64,000 bases of DNA from Nepenthes gracilis (GCA_033239525.1 BSYO01000011.1:3129973-3193972), one strand, 5' to 3'. Numbered from the stretch's first letter, positions 36,219 through 48,053 are shown. Notes: a model not told the origin generated them from the sequence alone. A program made the numbers and translations.

Positions 36219-36446
36219 GATCATCCAAGCGGCCCATAAGTGGTTGGATAAAACCCTGGTCATCTAGGCGGCCAATAAATGATCGAATTAAACCTTGGTC
36301 ATCCAAACGGCCCGTAAGTGGTCGAATCAAACCTTGGTCATTCAAGCGGCCCATAAGCGGTTGGATTAAACCTTGATCATCTAAGCGGCCCGAAAGAGGT
36401 TAAATTAAACATTGGTCATCCAAGTGCCCATTCGCGGTCTAATGGG
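36219..36446 (+). repeat. Array of a 39-bp repeat after pol, element D
   Basis: Six units of the form GATCATCCAAGCGGCCCATA then agtggttggataaaaccct. It is homologous to the array in B at 21573-21806. The flanking 36010-36218 and 36447-36564 hold no gene. Confidence 0.88.
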
Positions 36447-36564
36447 AGATAGCATGGTCAGTCTACGACGGTTGACAAATGAAAGCAAAGCATGAAAAGA
36501 AAATACACGCTTTCATAATGAAATGGGGCGCCGAGCCAAACAACTTGGATGCCACCCATTGATA

Positions 36565-37392
36565 TTACAATGTTGCCCAGCAAACAAAAACATATTCATA
36601 TATGTAAAGGTAATACAAAATTTCACATGATGCCTCACATGGAAAAAGAAGAAAAAACAAAAAGAGTCTTGATGGCCCCCGGGGTTCTAAGATATCATGA
36701 CTCAACTTGATGGCCTCCCGAGGCTGAGGAGCCTCCTCGAGAGCGAGATCGGGATGTCCGGCCCACCACGGGGATACCACACTAGCTCTGATCTCTGAGA
36801 AGCACCAATGTTTCGCGAGTCCAGAAACTTCAACGGGGAAGCAAGGATCCACCATGGAAGCAATCCTATAACTATAGCGAATCTTCTCATGGAATCGCTC
36901 CTCCAAGGCAGGTGCCACCTCTTTAAGGAAAAGCCCACGTCCTCAGCTCACCCTCAAGTGCCGCAATCCACTCTAGGGCTCATTGGTGCCCATCCAAATC
37001 CTCTCGCAAGCCAACGTTGGAGGCCTGACCCGGGTGGACAGCGCGCACCCTCTCCTGAGGCACGCCATCCTCCTTTGAGGACAAGATCTCGACCAAGCTG
37101 CAAGGAACCTTGTTAGGTTGGCGAAACCAAAAAAAAAGTCAACAAAGAGAATGCAGACCGCCATTACGGACCCCAAAGTTAAATAACTAAGGCATACTTG
37201 ACAAGAATGTCCAACGCGATCGAAGCAAGTAGGGCAAAAAGGCTCCACGACGTCATCACCCGTAGAGCTCTCAGAGTGCGACCTCTCGTCGCCACTCCCC
37301 TCTGAAGAGGATGACCGGTGGGAGGGGCTAAGCGTGTTATCTGACCCCCAGTTGAGGAGAGTATAAACATTAATCATATTCTCGTCAGCCAT
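36565..37392 (-). pseudogene. Element D second antisense gene (small coiled-coil protein)
   Basis: The likely start is at 37392 (MADENMINVYTLLNW), because a TATA-like TTATAAAA lies at 37441-37448; the longer in-frame start at 37461 would sit upstream of it. An acidic serine-rich N-terminus is followed by a possible intron at 37098-37197 and a decayed coil (ALEWIAALEGELRTW). The C-terminal signature is present (FHEKIRYSYRIASMVDPCF, about 36840-36900). It duplicates the tail of the larger antisense gene of D. Frameshifts break it. The function is unknown. Confidence 0.6.
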
Positions 37393-37600
37393 GGTGAAGG
37401 AAAAAATTGCTATGAAGCAAATCGCAAAGGTCGTCGCCATTTTATAAGCCAAGTTTCCCACCTAAAACAACCACACGCGAACCAAAGGGTCGCGTTGCTT
37501 CAAGTCACATTGTTTCAATACCTGACGATGCGCGTAAACGTCGCACCAATGAAGAGTCAGTCTTCGACCGGTCAACATCTCTAGTAATCAGCAGAGACTC

Positions 37601-39491
37601 TCAGCTGGTCAACACCAAGCAAGCTGAAAGGGAAACGAAAGAAAAAGCATGACAAAGGCACAAAGGCACAACAAAAAGACTAGAAAAATGCAAATAACGA
37701 AAGAGACAGCTAGCAAAGCAACACAATACATAAATAAAACTGACGGTTTTATTAATAACAACATTATATTTATGAGGTTTTGGATACAAAAAGTCCCTAT
37801 GGAGTGGGGCTCCTAGGAGGGTGCGGGATGGGCCCTTTATCACCCCTTCAAAATCAGCGAGATCACCACGTTGTTGAGCACCATCGTTCGCGGGATCAAG
37901 GACGCCGGTCGGAAAATCAAGATCCATGATCCTAGCAATATGATGACTGATCCGGATGCCCTCCTAGAGCATAGCCCACAGCAACTAGGTGATCTCCTAA
38001 GGATGCTTTGCTCCTAAAGGCGACTGAGTGTCCTAAGTTCAGTTCTCTAATATGGCTTTCTCCACTTGGAGCTGCTTAGCTTGGGCCTTAGCTTATCCAC
38101 CTCTGCTTCAATATCGGCGATCTCGTCTTCTTGATCGCCAATAACAACGTCTCTCTGACACATACCTTTGCACATTGCTGACAAAATTTTATCCTCCTGC
38201 AAAATGGCATAAAAGTCAGATAATGCCAGGCTAAGAGAAAGAAAAGGAGAACTCCAAAAGCTACCATGAAGACTCTTCGTTGCCTCCTTGGTTGTATCTG
38301 TGACTTCCAAGAGGAACCTGCTGAGGAAGGGCCTAGAGTCCACTCCTTCTCCACTTGCCCTAACCTCTAAGGCTCCAAAGGCCTCTTTCAAAGCTGGGAG
38401 TATCCGACCTCTAGTGGAGGCTCAACGACAAGGTCAACCGCCACAATCTCCTCTTCTCGCTCCTCCCGGCTCTACAATGACAGCTGGCTCTCGGCTCAAC
38501 CTATAGCTTTGCACATTGCGGCGCCAAAAGCTCCTCCGGCTTTTATCTTCTTGCAAATGGCATAATGGCTTTTGGATAATGCCGTTGGTGTGTAGGAAAG
38601 TCGCCAAATCTTCCTCTTTGCGATAAAGGAGAACTCCAAAAGCATCGTACTCTTCAAGGCCAATGAAGACTCTTAGAGTGATCTCCCCTCCTTGAGTCGT
38701 CAAGCGGCCACATAGTGACCTCGAGGACGGCGAGGAAGGCTCCATCGTTGCGACCTTCCATTTAATGCTGGTGGGAGCCTTCCTCTGCGCCCGACGTCAG
38801 GCCTTCCTCTTGCGTTGGGAGGCATCGGTGGTGGCTTGATCTTCTTCACTGGAGAGGGAGGTCCCCAGTGAGTTTTCTTGGCTTCCTACCTAGAAACCAA
38901 ATGACCCCTCATAAACTTGTCAAGATATTCCCTCACGAGCGCTAGCAATGGCTCCATAACCTCCACCTCATCTTTCTGGGTGATCCGGTGAAAGCACTAG
39001 GAACTTTGCCCCAATCCCAAGACAAAGGCCATGAATTGGAAATGTGCACAAAAAATAATCAATCTTTCTAATTCTTCAATGAATCATAAATAGCTTTCTT
39101 GTGAGAAAGGTCCCTGGGGGACAAAGAGATCTAGTCCTCACTTTGGGTGAACCGGAACATCACTCTAACCGCCTCCTTCATTATCCACCGTGAATGCTGG
39201 GTGCAAAAGATGCATAGTGTGCAGAGAAAACACATGGCATTGGCATGGAGTCATGTGATGGAAACTCTGAGCACTATAAAGGTGTTCAGCAGCTCTTCTA
39301 GAACAGGGATGTAAAGCCCATTTCTCAAATGAGCCTCATACACTGTAATACAACCCCTAGGGGAAGCAGGCTTTATCATGCTCGTTGGGCATCACAAGGA
39401 TGATCTCGCGTGGAATGTTAAACTCCATGTATAACTCCATCATCTCACCAAGGATAATCACAAAAGCGATTTCAATAACAATGGGAGCCAT
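37601..39491 (-). pseudogene. Element D antisense gene (Transposase_28-like domain plus coiled coil)
   Basis: The start at 39491 (MAPIVIEIAFVIILGEMM) is followed by FNIPREIILVMPNEHDKACF and a VYEAHLRNGLYIPVLEELL block. A KKAIYDSLKNWKD-like segment comes next. The domain resembles the plant putative gypsy type transposon family. A Lys/Ser-rich linker is frameshifted. A 68-bp GT-AG intron is predicted at 38197-38264. The last exon gives a short coiled coil (DEIADIEAEVDKL) and the C-terminal signature (GIRISHHIARIMDLDF, about 37915). An AATAAA on the minus strand lies at 37748-37753. Stops at several points show decay. Confidence 0.7.
38197..38264 (-). other. Predicted intron in element D antisense gene
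   Basis: The minus-strand donor is TTCATG/GTAGC and the acceptor CATTTTGCAG/GAGG. Length and position match A, B and E. Confidence 0.65.
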
Positions 39492-39771
39492 GGAAACGAA
39501 GAAGATTAGAGTAGCAGAGATTTAGAAAATTTTCAATCGCGAAAAAACAGAATAAACAGACTGTCCTTTGAAAAGGGACACGACTTTTGGTAAGGCGACG
39601 CCTCGAAAAAGTGTGCCATCATGACGGACACGTGTCACACCCTAAAGGAAGCATTCGAATAGGATCTCTTGTAGAATTAATTACCGAGATCGCAAATTCA
39701 CGGCGTGTTGACACGTGGAAGATTTTTTGTCTGACAATCCGACGTATGATGGCGCGTCGTTTTAACTCCCA

Positions 39772-40060
39772 TAAGTTCTTCGAATTTTGGCCAAAACGGT
39801 CAACGAATCCGGTCAACATTACTTTCCTTGCAAGCTCTCCGAATTTTTGCTAAAATGGTCAACAATCCAGTCAACGCTGCTCTTCATGCTTAGCTTTTCG
39901 AATTTTGGCAAGAACGATCAACGATCTGGTCAACGCTTCTTGTCACGGTCAGCTCTCTGAATTCTGGCGAGGGCGGTTAATGAATTTGGTCAACGTTTCT
40001 TCCAATTCAGTTTTTCGCATCTTGGTGTTACGATCAACAACCACAAACAACACAATCAAC
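39772..40060 (+). repeat. Array of a 58-bp repeat before the 3' LTR, element D
   Basis: About four and a half units built on ttcgaattttggccaaaac followed by ggtcaacgaatccggtcaac. They are degenerate, with unit ends differing. It occupies the same place as the 46-bp array of B, and both share a ggtcaac(a/g) core. Confidence 0.8.
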
Positions 40061-40160
40061 ATACCAAGTACCATTGCCAGTTTGAACTATCTCAAATAAG
40101 TAGCCCAACCAGAAACGTCCTATTATGAACATGATGGAGGTCGGAGTCCCAAACCACCAG

Positions 40161-40173
40161 CATGGGGGGCTAG
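40161..40173 (+). other. Element D polypurine tract
   Basis: catggggggctag directly before the 3' LTR, identical to E (59628-59640). Confidence 0.85.
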
Positions 40174-41162
40174 TGATGAGACGTCAATAATGGGTTGGCC
40201 CACGAATGAGGAAAAGGCTCAGATTTTCAGTAGCCCAATCCTATCAAGATGGTTAACACTGGCAATGACCGACGATACGTGAATAAGACGGCAGAAGCCC
40301 AAGGCTTAAACGACCCTCTTGAACTCAGGAAGGTCAATACTTCCATTGACCAGCCAAGAGGCTAGTAGACTAGTTGAGGCCCAGCACCCACGCAGCCCAA
40401 GACACTATTGGCTCACGTGACCCTCCACTGGCTACAACGGTCATCTACCCTAATTTTTCACTTCTCTAAAGATGATAGACTCCTCTGTAATGGTTACCTT
40501 CGGAGACAACGCGCATTTTGGAAGGAAGGCGCCAGGATCTGGGCATTGTCTGCATGAAACCCTAGCCGTAACAAAACACAGAAGGCAAGGCATTTACTTC
40601 TGAAGCTGTTACAGCTACGACGAGGATCATGTCTACGCTAAGAAAAGCAACAATCCCCAATAAACCGTGGGCATCAAGCCTCTCTATCTAATGAAGGCAG
40701 CCCATGGCCTTGGCTATAAAAAGGCCATGGCAGCAACCTTCAAAGACACGCTCTAAACAACGTTGAAATTTACTCAAGTATACGCGCCTAACTGCCTACG
40801 AAAAGCTTTCAACGCTTTCCACACTCTCTCTATATCTCTCTACTACTAGTTCCTAACGAACTCAGTATTTAGAGATTACTCCTCACGAGCAATCGTCAAA
40901 ACTACTCATCCTACGAGTGCATCAACCCACCTACAAACACTCTCTGTATTCACTTCTGTATCCTTTGCATACGCCATCTTATTTCAGAAGGTCAGATTAC
41001 TGATTTGAGTGTCGAAGTGTTATCGGTAGGATCACATCCTACCGTCACCTGACCTCTCGTTTGAAATTGTGATGTACAGGATCCAAAACTAGGCGAATGG
41101 ATACTAAAATCTGATGGATTATTTGGTCCGAATCTGTTCAAGCTTAGATCCAAGAAGTATCA
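40174..41162 (+). repeat. Element D 3' LTR
   Basis: 989 bp, from TGATGAGACG to GTATCA, with a TATA (tataaaaag) at about 40714. It keeps the first 63 bases that the 5' LTR lacks. Confidence 0.9.
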
Positions 41163-41538
41163 AAGCCAAATTGACTGTGTTGAGAAGAAAATTTAGATTG
41201 CTAAATCAAGTCAAGCCAATTAACCCTAGTTATTAAGGCCAACAATATAATTGTTCCCATGTATAATTTAAATAAATGATATTTTTTAAACAATTAGTAT
41301 TTATTAAAAATAATAAATTTAATTTATAAGGAAAATCAAGAATTCAAACCCTGTGCCTTTCCATACTTTTATTCGAACCTAATTTTTAAATTATATTTAT
41401 CTATAATATTTATATTCTTTGATCATATCACATAAAATTTTAAACTGGGCAAAACATGTCAATTAGAAAAATCCAATTTTGACTGGGTTTAAATTAGTGT
41501 GATAATGTATCTTCCATTTGCAACCAAGCAACATAATT
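41163..41538. other. Spacer between element D and copy L3
   Basis: AT-rich, non-coding. It ends in the first of three copies of a 20-bp repeat, GCAACCAAGCAACATAATTT, at 41520-41539, 41571-41590 and 41591-41610. Confidence 0.7.
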
Positions 41539-43568
41539 TCAAGATGGAAACCCAGAAGCAGTTAATATTTGCAACCAAGCAACATAATTTGCAACCAAGC
41601 AACATAATTTCAACATAATGTCAATTAAAAGATGTTGGATGTTCGGGTGCCAGTAAGGACGAGTAGGGTCGTGGAATCGTTTCATTGCAGTGTCAAATGT
41701 TGAGTCGGCTGTGATGTCATTATAACACCAAACCGTAATAATGCCTCCTGGTTTTCTCAGGAGGCATGTAACGATGGAGTAGAAACTGGGAAGATCAAAC
41801 CAGTGCACTGCTTGGGCCATGGTGATCAAGTCGATCGAATTCTCACCCCTGATCGATCTAATTACGTCATCTTTGGACATGGATAACGGGGTGTGTAGGT
41901 ACTTGATCCGAGGGTGGGGCATTGCCCGTGCAAGCTGTGCTTCACTTATGTCCGTGGCGATCACTTGATCGTAATGCTCTGCCACCTAGAAAGACAACTG
42001 ATTTTCATCATTTAGGCATATCTTAAGGCTAAACGCAACAAGTGAGATTCAAACCCACTCAATACAAATCCATACACGATCTCCCTATTAAGAAAAGCAA
42101 AATAAGTGACATATATGCATCTCTTAGCTCCAGATTAAGTCAGCCAGGCTCTGGCCCAAGGTTGCTTGACCTCAGGACCAAGGTTGTCTTAGCTTCAGAC
42201 AACTCAACCAAGATTTTTTGACCGAGGTCCAAAACCACGTCAGATGGCCCAAAGATCAGATATGAACCAACTGAGGTTGCAATGGGCTCTTGCACCTACA
42301 ATCTATCTCAAACATCCACTTCGCCGAGCATGCTACCCTCAGCATCACCAGAAACTAGGGCGGAGAACCGTTCCTCATGCAGGTATTTATTGTCCCTCAG
42401 ACATCACAGACTTCAGGAAGTGTCCCCCATGCATATATCTATTGTCGGACCGAGGACTGACTCTCAATGGAAGCTCCCTCCTAGGGACGTTGTTCAACAT
42501 CGCAGCAGGCCAACACAGCCATACCTCTCGCTGACAGCACAAGTGCCAATGACCCTGTTCCCCTCCCCAACTGGCCAAGTTGCAAGACAAGTCATCCGGT
42601 TGATATCTCCGGTATCACCTCCCTAAAGCATACGTACACTCCACGTACGTATACTTATATGTCACATTTTCCATCTCTCTTACTATTTAGATGGCCCAAA
42701 ACTGAGTTTAGCATTGCAGGGGGACTCCATGGGAAACCCGGGAGGCCCCCTCAAACACTCTGATCTCCTTGTGGTGTGCACATATATATATATATATATA
42801 TTTGATTTTAGGGCCTGGAGACTGGAGTTTGCCAAGATACGGTCTGACGATCATATGGCCGGATCCACATATCTCGATGCCATCAGCCTCCACCATTTAG
42901 CCATCGAATTCCAAGCTAAAATTGGATATAACTTGATATTATTTATTGGCAAAAAGTTGTACCAAGTGTATGCGTGTCCAATACTGAGTTTTTCAAATAG
43001 TTCTTATTACCATATAACTCTCATAATGTCGCCATTTTGAAAATGAAAACATACCTATTATAAAAGTTAAAACAAATTTGAAGAAATATAAATAGTTAGA
43101 GAACAGAACAGGGAAATTTTGCAATATAATTCTTATTTTTCTCCCCAAATTGTTATCTCCCCCACTTACAAACTCTCACTTCAATTCCAAAGAAGACGCG
43201 GGAAGTTCCTTCAATTGGGGGAAAAGAGAGAGAGAGAGAGAAAATTGGGGAATTGCACGAGGTAGCTAAACCAAAGACCTCGCAGATGATCGATCAGCAC
43301 GTAGTAGCATTCTACATAAACTCAATAGTGGCTCAATCAAATCAAGATCACACCGAGCATTGAATGACAAAAGCAAGAGCGTCGAAAATTAGGGAATGGG
43401 ATTTGAGAGAGAACTGACAGCAATAGCTGCTTGCCCGTCGCCGGCGCCGGCGTCCCAAGCTAAAGAGTGATGGAGAGTTCGAGCAGCCAGCCACGAATAC
43501 CATTCTTTCGGGTAATCGGGCCTCGCATCCAAATACAAATCCGCCTGCTTGTCGAACAGCCCCGCCAT
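41539..43568 (-). pseudogene. Methyltransferase copy L3, C-terminally truncated
   Basis: Exon 1 is 43568-43419 (50 residues, MAGLFDKQADLYLDARPDYP onward). Exon 2 runs from 41985 to a stop at 41539 (148 residues). The intron is 1433 bp with GT-AG ends. The SAM motif I is DAGAGDG, and the motif around DLITMAQAVHWFD is kept. Homology to L2 stops after HPNIQ near 41632; the rest is a foreign tail from a stretch rich in a 20-bp repeat, so about 60 C-terminal residues are lost. The N-terminus differs more from L1 and L2 than those do from each other, which suggests L3 is an older duplicate. It could still be transcribed, but activity is doubtful. Confidence 0.82.
42106..42665. other. Segment bounded by a 10-bp inverted repeat in the L3 intron
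   Basis: GTGACATATA at 42106-42115 and its complement TATATGTCAC at 42656-42665 bound a GC-richer block unlike the L2 and L4 introns. A target duplication is not visible. A TA run follows at 42781-42801. It could be a DNA transposon relic or an LTR fragment; the type is not settled. Confidence 0.35.
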
Positions 43569-44470
43569 CTTTCTTTCCCCTCCGGCAAATCGCAGCTCAG
43601 TTTTGGTAAACGATGCCTACAAGGTAAACGGAACAGGAATCATGCATAGTATATTGTTTCGTCGGTCAATTGTGACCGTTGATTAAAATTTTATTTCTTT
43701 TTGTTTTTTTTGGTGATTAATTCTATAATAACTTTCTTTTAAAAATTAGAATTTTCATTTTTTTACCTTAACACTTATTTTTATTGTGTATAAAAAATTG
43801 CATCAAATTAACCTTATTTTTATTCGTATGGCAATAGTCGAGCATGTAAAAGTTAAAAATAAATATTACCATTTGAAAATTTACATCAAATTTGGACAAT
43901 GTTTATAGAAAAATTAGCTATAAAATAGAAATTACTGACATATTTAAAAAAAATAAAATACAAGGATAATAAAATTAGGCTGAAATATCATTTTTATAAA
44001 GAAACAAATTTGAGTAAGCCTTAATTAAATTAAGCCTTTGAGTTATTTGCAATGATATCAAAAGTTATTCGTTTTTTTTTTAATATAATAATTTAAATAG
44101 ATGTGATTATTTAAGTAAAAATTAATTTAAATAAATATGTCTCAAAAATTTCACTAATAAATATAATTATTTAGAAGTAAGGTAAAAAGATGTAATTGTT
44201 CAAAATATATACATCTTTTTATATTACCCTATCTAAAAATTATATACATTATTGGCTTTTTACAAATGGTATATTTAATTGTTAGAATAAAATAATGTGA
44301 AAATAGAATAATTATTTCAGATAATATAATAGAATAAAAATAAAGTTAAAATTATTATTTTTATATTTAATTATTAAAATATAATAAGATAAAAATTAGT
44401 ATTCTATTATTTGGTTTGTAAAATGGTAAGAGGAATAAGGTAGGAATAATAATAATAATAAATAGTGAAA
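43569..44470. other. Spacer upstream of copy L3
   Basis: AT-rich, with an AAT microsatellite at about 44448-44463. No gene is seen. Confidence 0.6.
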
Positions 44471-44475
44471 ATAAC

Positions 44476-45518
44476 TGTTGCGTTTCAAAACTCGAGGTCA
44501 CGTGCAACACAAGTGTTTGGGGTTCAGAGTTGTAAAGAGAGAGAGACTAAGACCGAATTTTACGTGGAAAGCCTCCCCTTAAATGAGGAAGAAAAACCAC
44601 GAGACTCTAGGCCTTTTTAAATACTTCACTATGAGATTGGAGTCTTTACAAAGTACAAATGTTTAGGGTGAATTCATTCCTTGCCTCTTATTTTTTATTT
44701 CTTTCCTTAGGGGATTCTCTCGTTGAAAAGTTTTGTCACTCTTTTGTTCCTTTTTCTTGGGAAGAGAGAGAGAGGCATGGAGAGAGTTGAAGTCTTTTTC
44801 CTTTTTGATTAGGACCGAAAAAAGAAGACCCTTTGGAATGGGACTTCGTTGGGTATTTATAGGGGAAGATGTGCCGTTGGAGAGGGGACACGTGGCGGGG
44901 CGGGTGGCCGAGATTTGTCCATTTGTCCCACCGGGTCACATTCAAGGCCGCCGACGTGTGCGGGATAGCACGCGCTTGGCAAGCGCCGCTATAAGGCCGA
45001 GATGTCGGGTGCGAGTAAAGGCGTCGATCTTGATTTGACCAGGCGTGCTCTGTGGAGACGGCGTCTGGCAATGATAGCAGGTTCCTTGAAAATCGGCGAA
45101 ATTGCTTAACTAGCACTCTCGATCGTGAATGAGACAGTTCTCGTCCTTGCAGTGTGCCTTCCCTCATTGTGAGTTCGAGGACTCGTTGGGGATGGTAGTT
45201 CTCGGAGGATCCTTGGTCCTTTATTTCTTCGTGGAGGGTCCTCGGGTCTTCTTGACTTCTCGGACTAATTTGAGACTTGGTAGAACTTCTGAGGTTCTCG
45301 AACTTTTTCTTCTTGTCCTCGTATCTGGGTGTTATCCGCGATGTCCTCGAGCTCCTTGTAGGTTGAAAAGACTTCTCGGACCTTTGTCGCAGTTTTGACT
45401 TTTAGGATACTTGCCTGTATTTTGGGGCCTCTTGGGCCGTGAATACATTTTTGACTTTTTCACTTGGGCTCTTTCTTTGGAGTGCGTTTTATAAGAGTCC
45501 TTATATTGAAACCCAACA
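44476..45518 (+). mobile_element. Solo LTR with TGTTG...CAACA ends
   Basis: A 1043-bp LTR whose ends form an imperfect inverted repeat (TGTTGCGTTTC and GAAACCCAACA). It is flanked by perfect 5-bp target duplications ataac (44471-44475 and 45519-45523). A TATA-like tatttatag lies at about 44850. There is no internal region, so it arose by recombination between two LTRs. The family, Copia or gypsy, is not certain from the LTR alone. Confidence 0.9.
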
Positions 45519-45523
45519 ATAAC

Positions 45524-46072
45524 TATTCTCACATATGTGGGAATAAATATTCCCTAAAAATATTTATTTTCGATTAAATTTATAATTAAACAAAGAAATA
45601 TCTATTTTTAGAAAATAAAAATTCTATTTTCACCTAATTTTCTCCAATCAAGTATAAGAAAAGGGTATAAAAAAAGAGAAACACAACGTTAAACAAAATG
45701 TTCTAAAAATTTAATTGCCCAAAGAATTAATTTCTTAATGACTGATAATCCTGATTTCATTAGAGTTATTGAATTAATTTTTTAAGCATAAAATATAATT
45801 AAATAAAATTTTATTACATTTTCGAGAAAATTCATTTAAACACATTGTAAGTTTGACAGTGTGATTCTGTGAGAAAACAAAATAAAGGCAGTCTAAGTCA
45901 CGAAAATATTAACCTACGAAAACATTAAGAAATATGTATCTAGTATCGGTGTTTGATGTGATTATTTAAATAAATATATCTTTTAAATAAATGTGATGTT
46001 TAAACAGAAATTGATTTGAGCATATGTGCCTCCTCATAAGCATCGCAAATAGACGTTACTGTTTAAAAAAGA
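45524..46072. other. Spacer between L3 and L4, first part
   Basis: AT-rich and non-coding. Bases 46005-46072 match 10550-10612 upstream of L1 (tgatttgagca and following), showing common descent of the spacers. Confidence 0.65.
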
Positions 46073-46075
46073 TGT

Positions 46076-47185
46076 ATCGTTTGCTATCCGAGTTATCGTA
46101 CTGATTAGAAAATTACTTGATTTTTCACTGCGAGTCGAATTAGAGCTGGTCAAATTTATGCCTCTATTAACCTGAAACCTACACACCACTAACTACAAAT
46201 GAGAGATTAGAAGATTAGCGGAACTTACTATCCAATTTATCCTCCGACACTCAAATTAGAAATATTTCTAAGGAAATAGAAAGATGTAAGAAGGATGTGA
46301 GAGAATGCGATTATGCATGTATACGGGGATGTGAGAGAAGGACCGAACTCCTACAATGTGCTCGACGGGGAGGGCTTAGAGAGATAGAGGATTTGACTCC
46401 GATGTGTCACACTCGACTGGTGGTTCACTAGAGTTGTACTCGGAGAGTGGTTTATTAGGATTACACTTGGTAAGTAACTCACTTAAGTTGCACTTGGTAA
46501 GTGATTAATTAGAGATACAATCGGTAAGTAGCTCACAAAGGATGAAAAGAGAGAGAGCTGTATCAGGGGAAGAAGGCTTAGTTCGCCCCTTGAGCTCCAA
46601 GTGGTCAGGGGGACTCGCCCCGATCTGAAGGAGTTTTAGAAGGTTTGAAAAGGACTCCTTCGAAGATGCGGAAAAATAAGACCCCCTTCGCCCCGAGACG
46701 GCGAAGAGTATTTGTAATGCTTCATGGTAAAGGCCTTTGGTGCCAAAACTCACGCCTCTAGGTTCGTTGGCTGTTGAGACGTTGACAGAGCCGTCTTTGG
46801 TCAGATGTCACCTTATGGCAATAAGGAGATCACAAGTGGTCCCCTCAACGCAATCGTCAAACTGTGGCAGCAGTTGCAGGTGGCGCCTACACGGGCGTGC
46901 TCTGACCGCCAGGTGCCCATCCTCTGATCGTGCTGCTGACTACATAGCCGGGAGGCTTTCTGATTTGTCCATCAGTCTGTATCATAGGTTGGACCGTCCA
47001 ATGCATGTCCTTCCGATGCATCGTTATTTGGGCCTTATTTCGGCCACTGCAGCCGTGGTTGGACTGGGCTAGACCTATCTTCTACTTGAGGCAATGTTCA
47101 TTACTCACTAGGCCCATCATTTATCCCTGTGCATTGGTGATTGAACCTGGGACTAAATCGACCCATGGTACAGCTGGACCAATCA
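46076..47185. mobile_element. Unclassified 1.1-kb insertion, possibly a solo LTR
   Basis: Compared with the spacer upstream of L1 (near 10612), about 1110 bp are inserted between gatgt (46071-46075) and gatat (47186-47190), a possible imperfect target duplication. The block is GC-richer than its flanks and ends ccaatca. It carries a CCTCCGACACTCAAATTAG run (about 46240) like many plant LTRs. About four decayed copies of a 30-bp unit (acttggtaagtgattcact-like) lie at about 46405-46540. No coding potential is recognised. Confidence 0.5.
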
Positions 47186-48053
47186 GATATAGACAAACAC
47201 AATCGTTCATAACATACTATCTTTTCTCTTACACACTCTAAAAATCCTATTAAGTGTTGACTTTTTTTTAGAAAGAATGTAAAAGAACAAAATGCAACAT
47301 GAAACAAGATATTTTAAAAGTTATTTACTAAAAATAAAAATAATTTCTTCGTGTCAGGTAATATTATTTGAATTTGAGTTCCAAGACTAACGTGCTAGTG
47401 CAAAATAAAGATTAATTATATGGCAAGACAATTCACACAAGCTCATTCACATTTACAAGGAGCTAACATTGCCTTCAAGAAAGCAACAATGTAACAAACT
47501 TTGGATCATTTTCTTAAGACATTAATTGATCAATTGGGCGAATTTATCGAATGCCCATTTTTCCCCAAGAGAACATTTCGTTCAAGAAGACAGCAAACTC
47601 ACCATCTGTTCCCTCCCTCTTATTTTCCTCTCCTTTTTTAGGTCAAAATCTGGGGGTTATGGACTCAGACACAGAAATGCTAAAGATCAGGTGGAGGGCA
47701 AAAGCTTAGCAAGAGACATCCTCTGATCCTAAGCCTATAGTAAATCAAACTCACCAAAGAATTTCAGAAATATGATTACAGGGTATACATAGAAGAACAG
47801 AAGTAACACCAAACAGAATGAAAAGAGTACCCTTTTATCCGATATGGAAAGCAGCCTCTGTTGATGAATGAAAAGGGTATCCTTACATGGGTCGTGAGCA
47901 GGAACTTACTTCCTGTCTGGATATGCAATCCCTTGGATTGCTGTTAGGATTCTGGCAAAAACAGTGAAGCCATTGTTTAGTAGAAGCTGGGCGAGCAGCT
48001 GCATCTCCCTTTCAAATATTCATGTAAACATAAATGGGATTTAATAATACACA
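47186..48053. other. Spacer between L3 and L4, left of element E
   Basis: It matches 10614-11060 and then 13851-14265 in order, with the Copia element of the L1 spacer absent. It is non-coding. Confidence 0.7.

Larger units (their letters stand above)
31199..41162 (+). mobile_element. Element D: Ty3/gypsy (Tat-like) retrotransposon lacking integrase
   Basis: The order is a truncated 5' LTR, PBS, gag, protease, RT, partial RNase H, 39-bp array, second antisense gene, first antisense gene, 58-bp array, PPT, 3' LTR. The first 60 or so bases of the 5' LTR are missing, so no target duplication can be seen. The integrase coding region is absent: sequence passes from the second RNase H directly into the post-pol region near 36006. 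Stops are numerous. It lies in the spacer between methyltransferase copies L2 and L3. Confidence 0.92.

Noticed and set aside
37393..37461. Signal-peptide-like N-terminus on the second antisense protein of D, with a similar hydrophobic lead in E (58266-58358)
   Set aside because: In both cases the TATA-like box lies inside or right beside this stretch, so it is probably upstream of transcription or translation start.
44733..45398. Frames on both strands of 89-143 residues
   Set aside because: They lie within the solo LTR at 44476-45518, and no domain is recognised.
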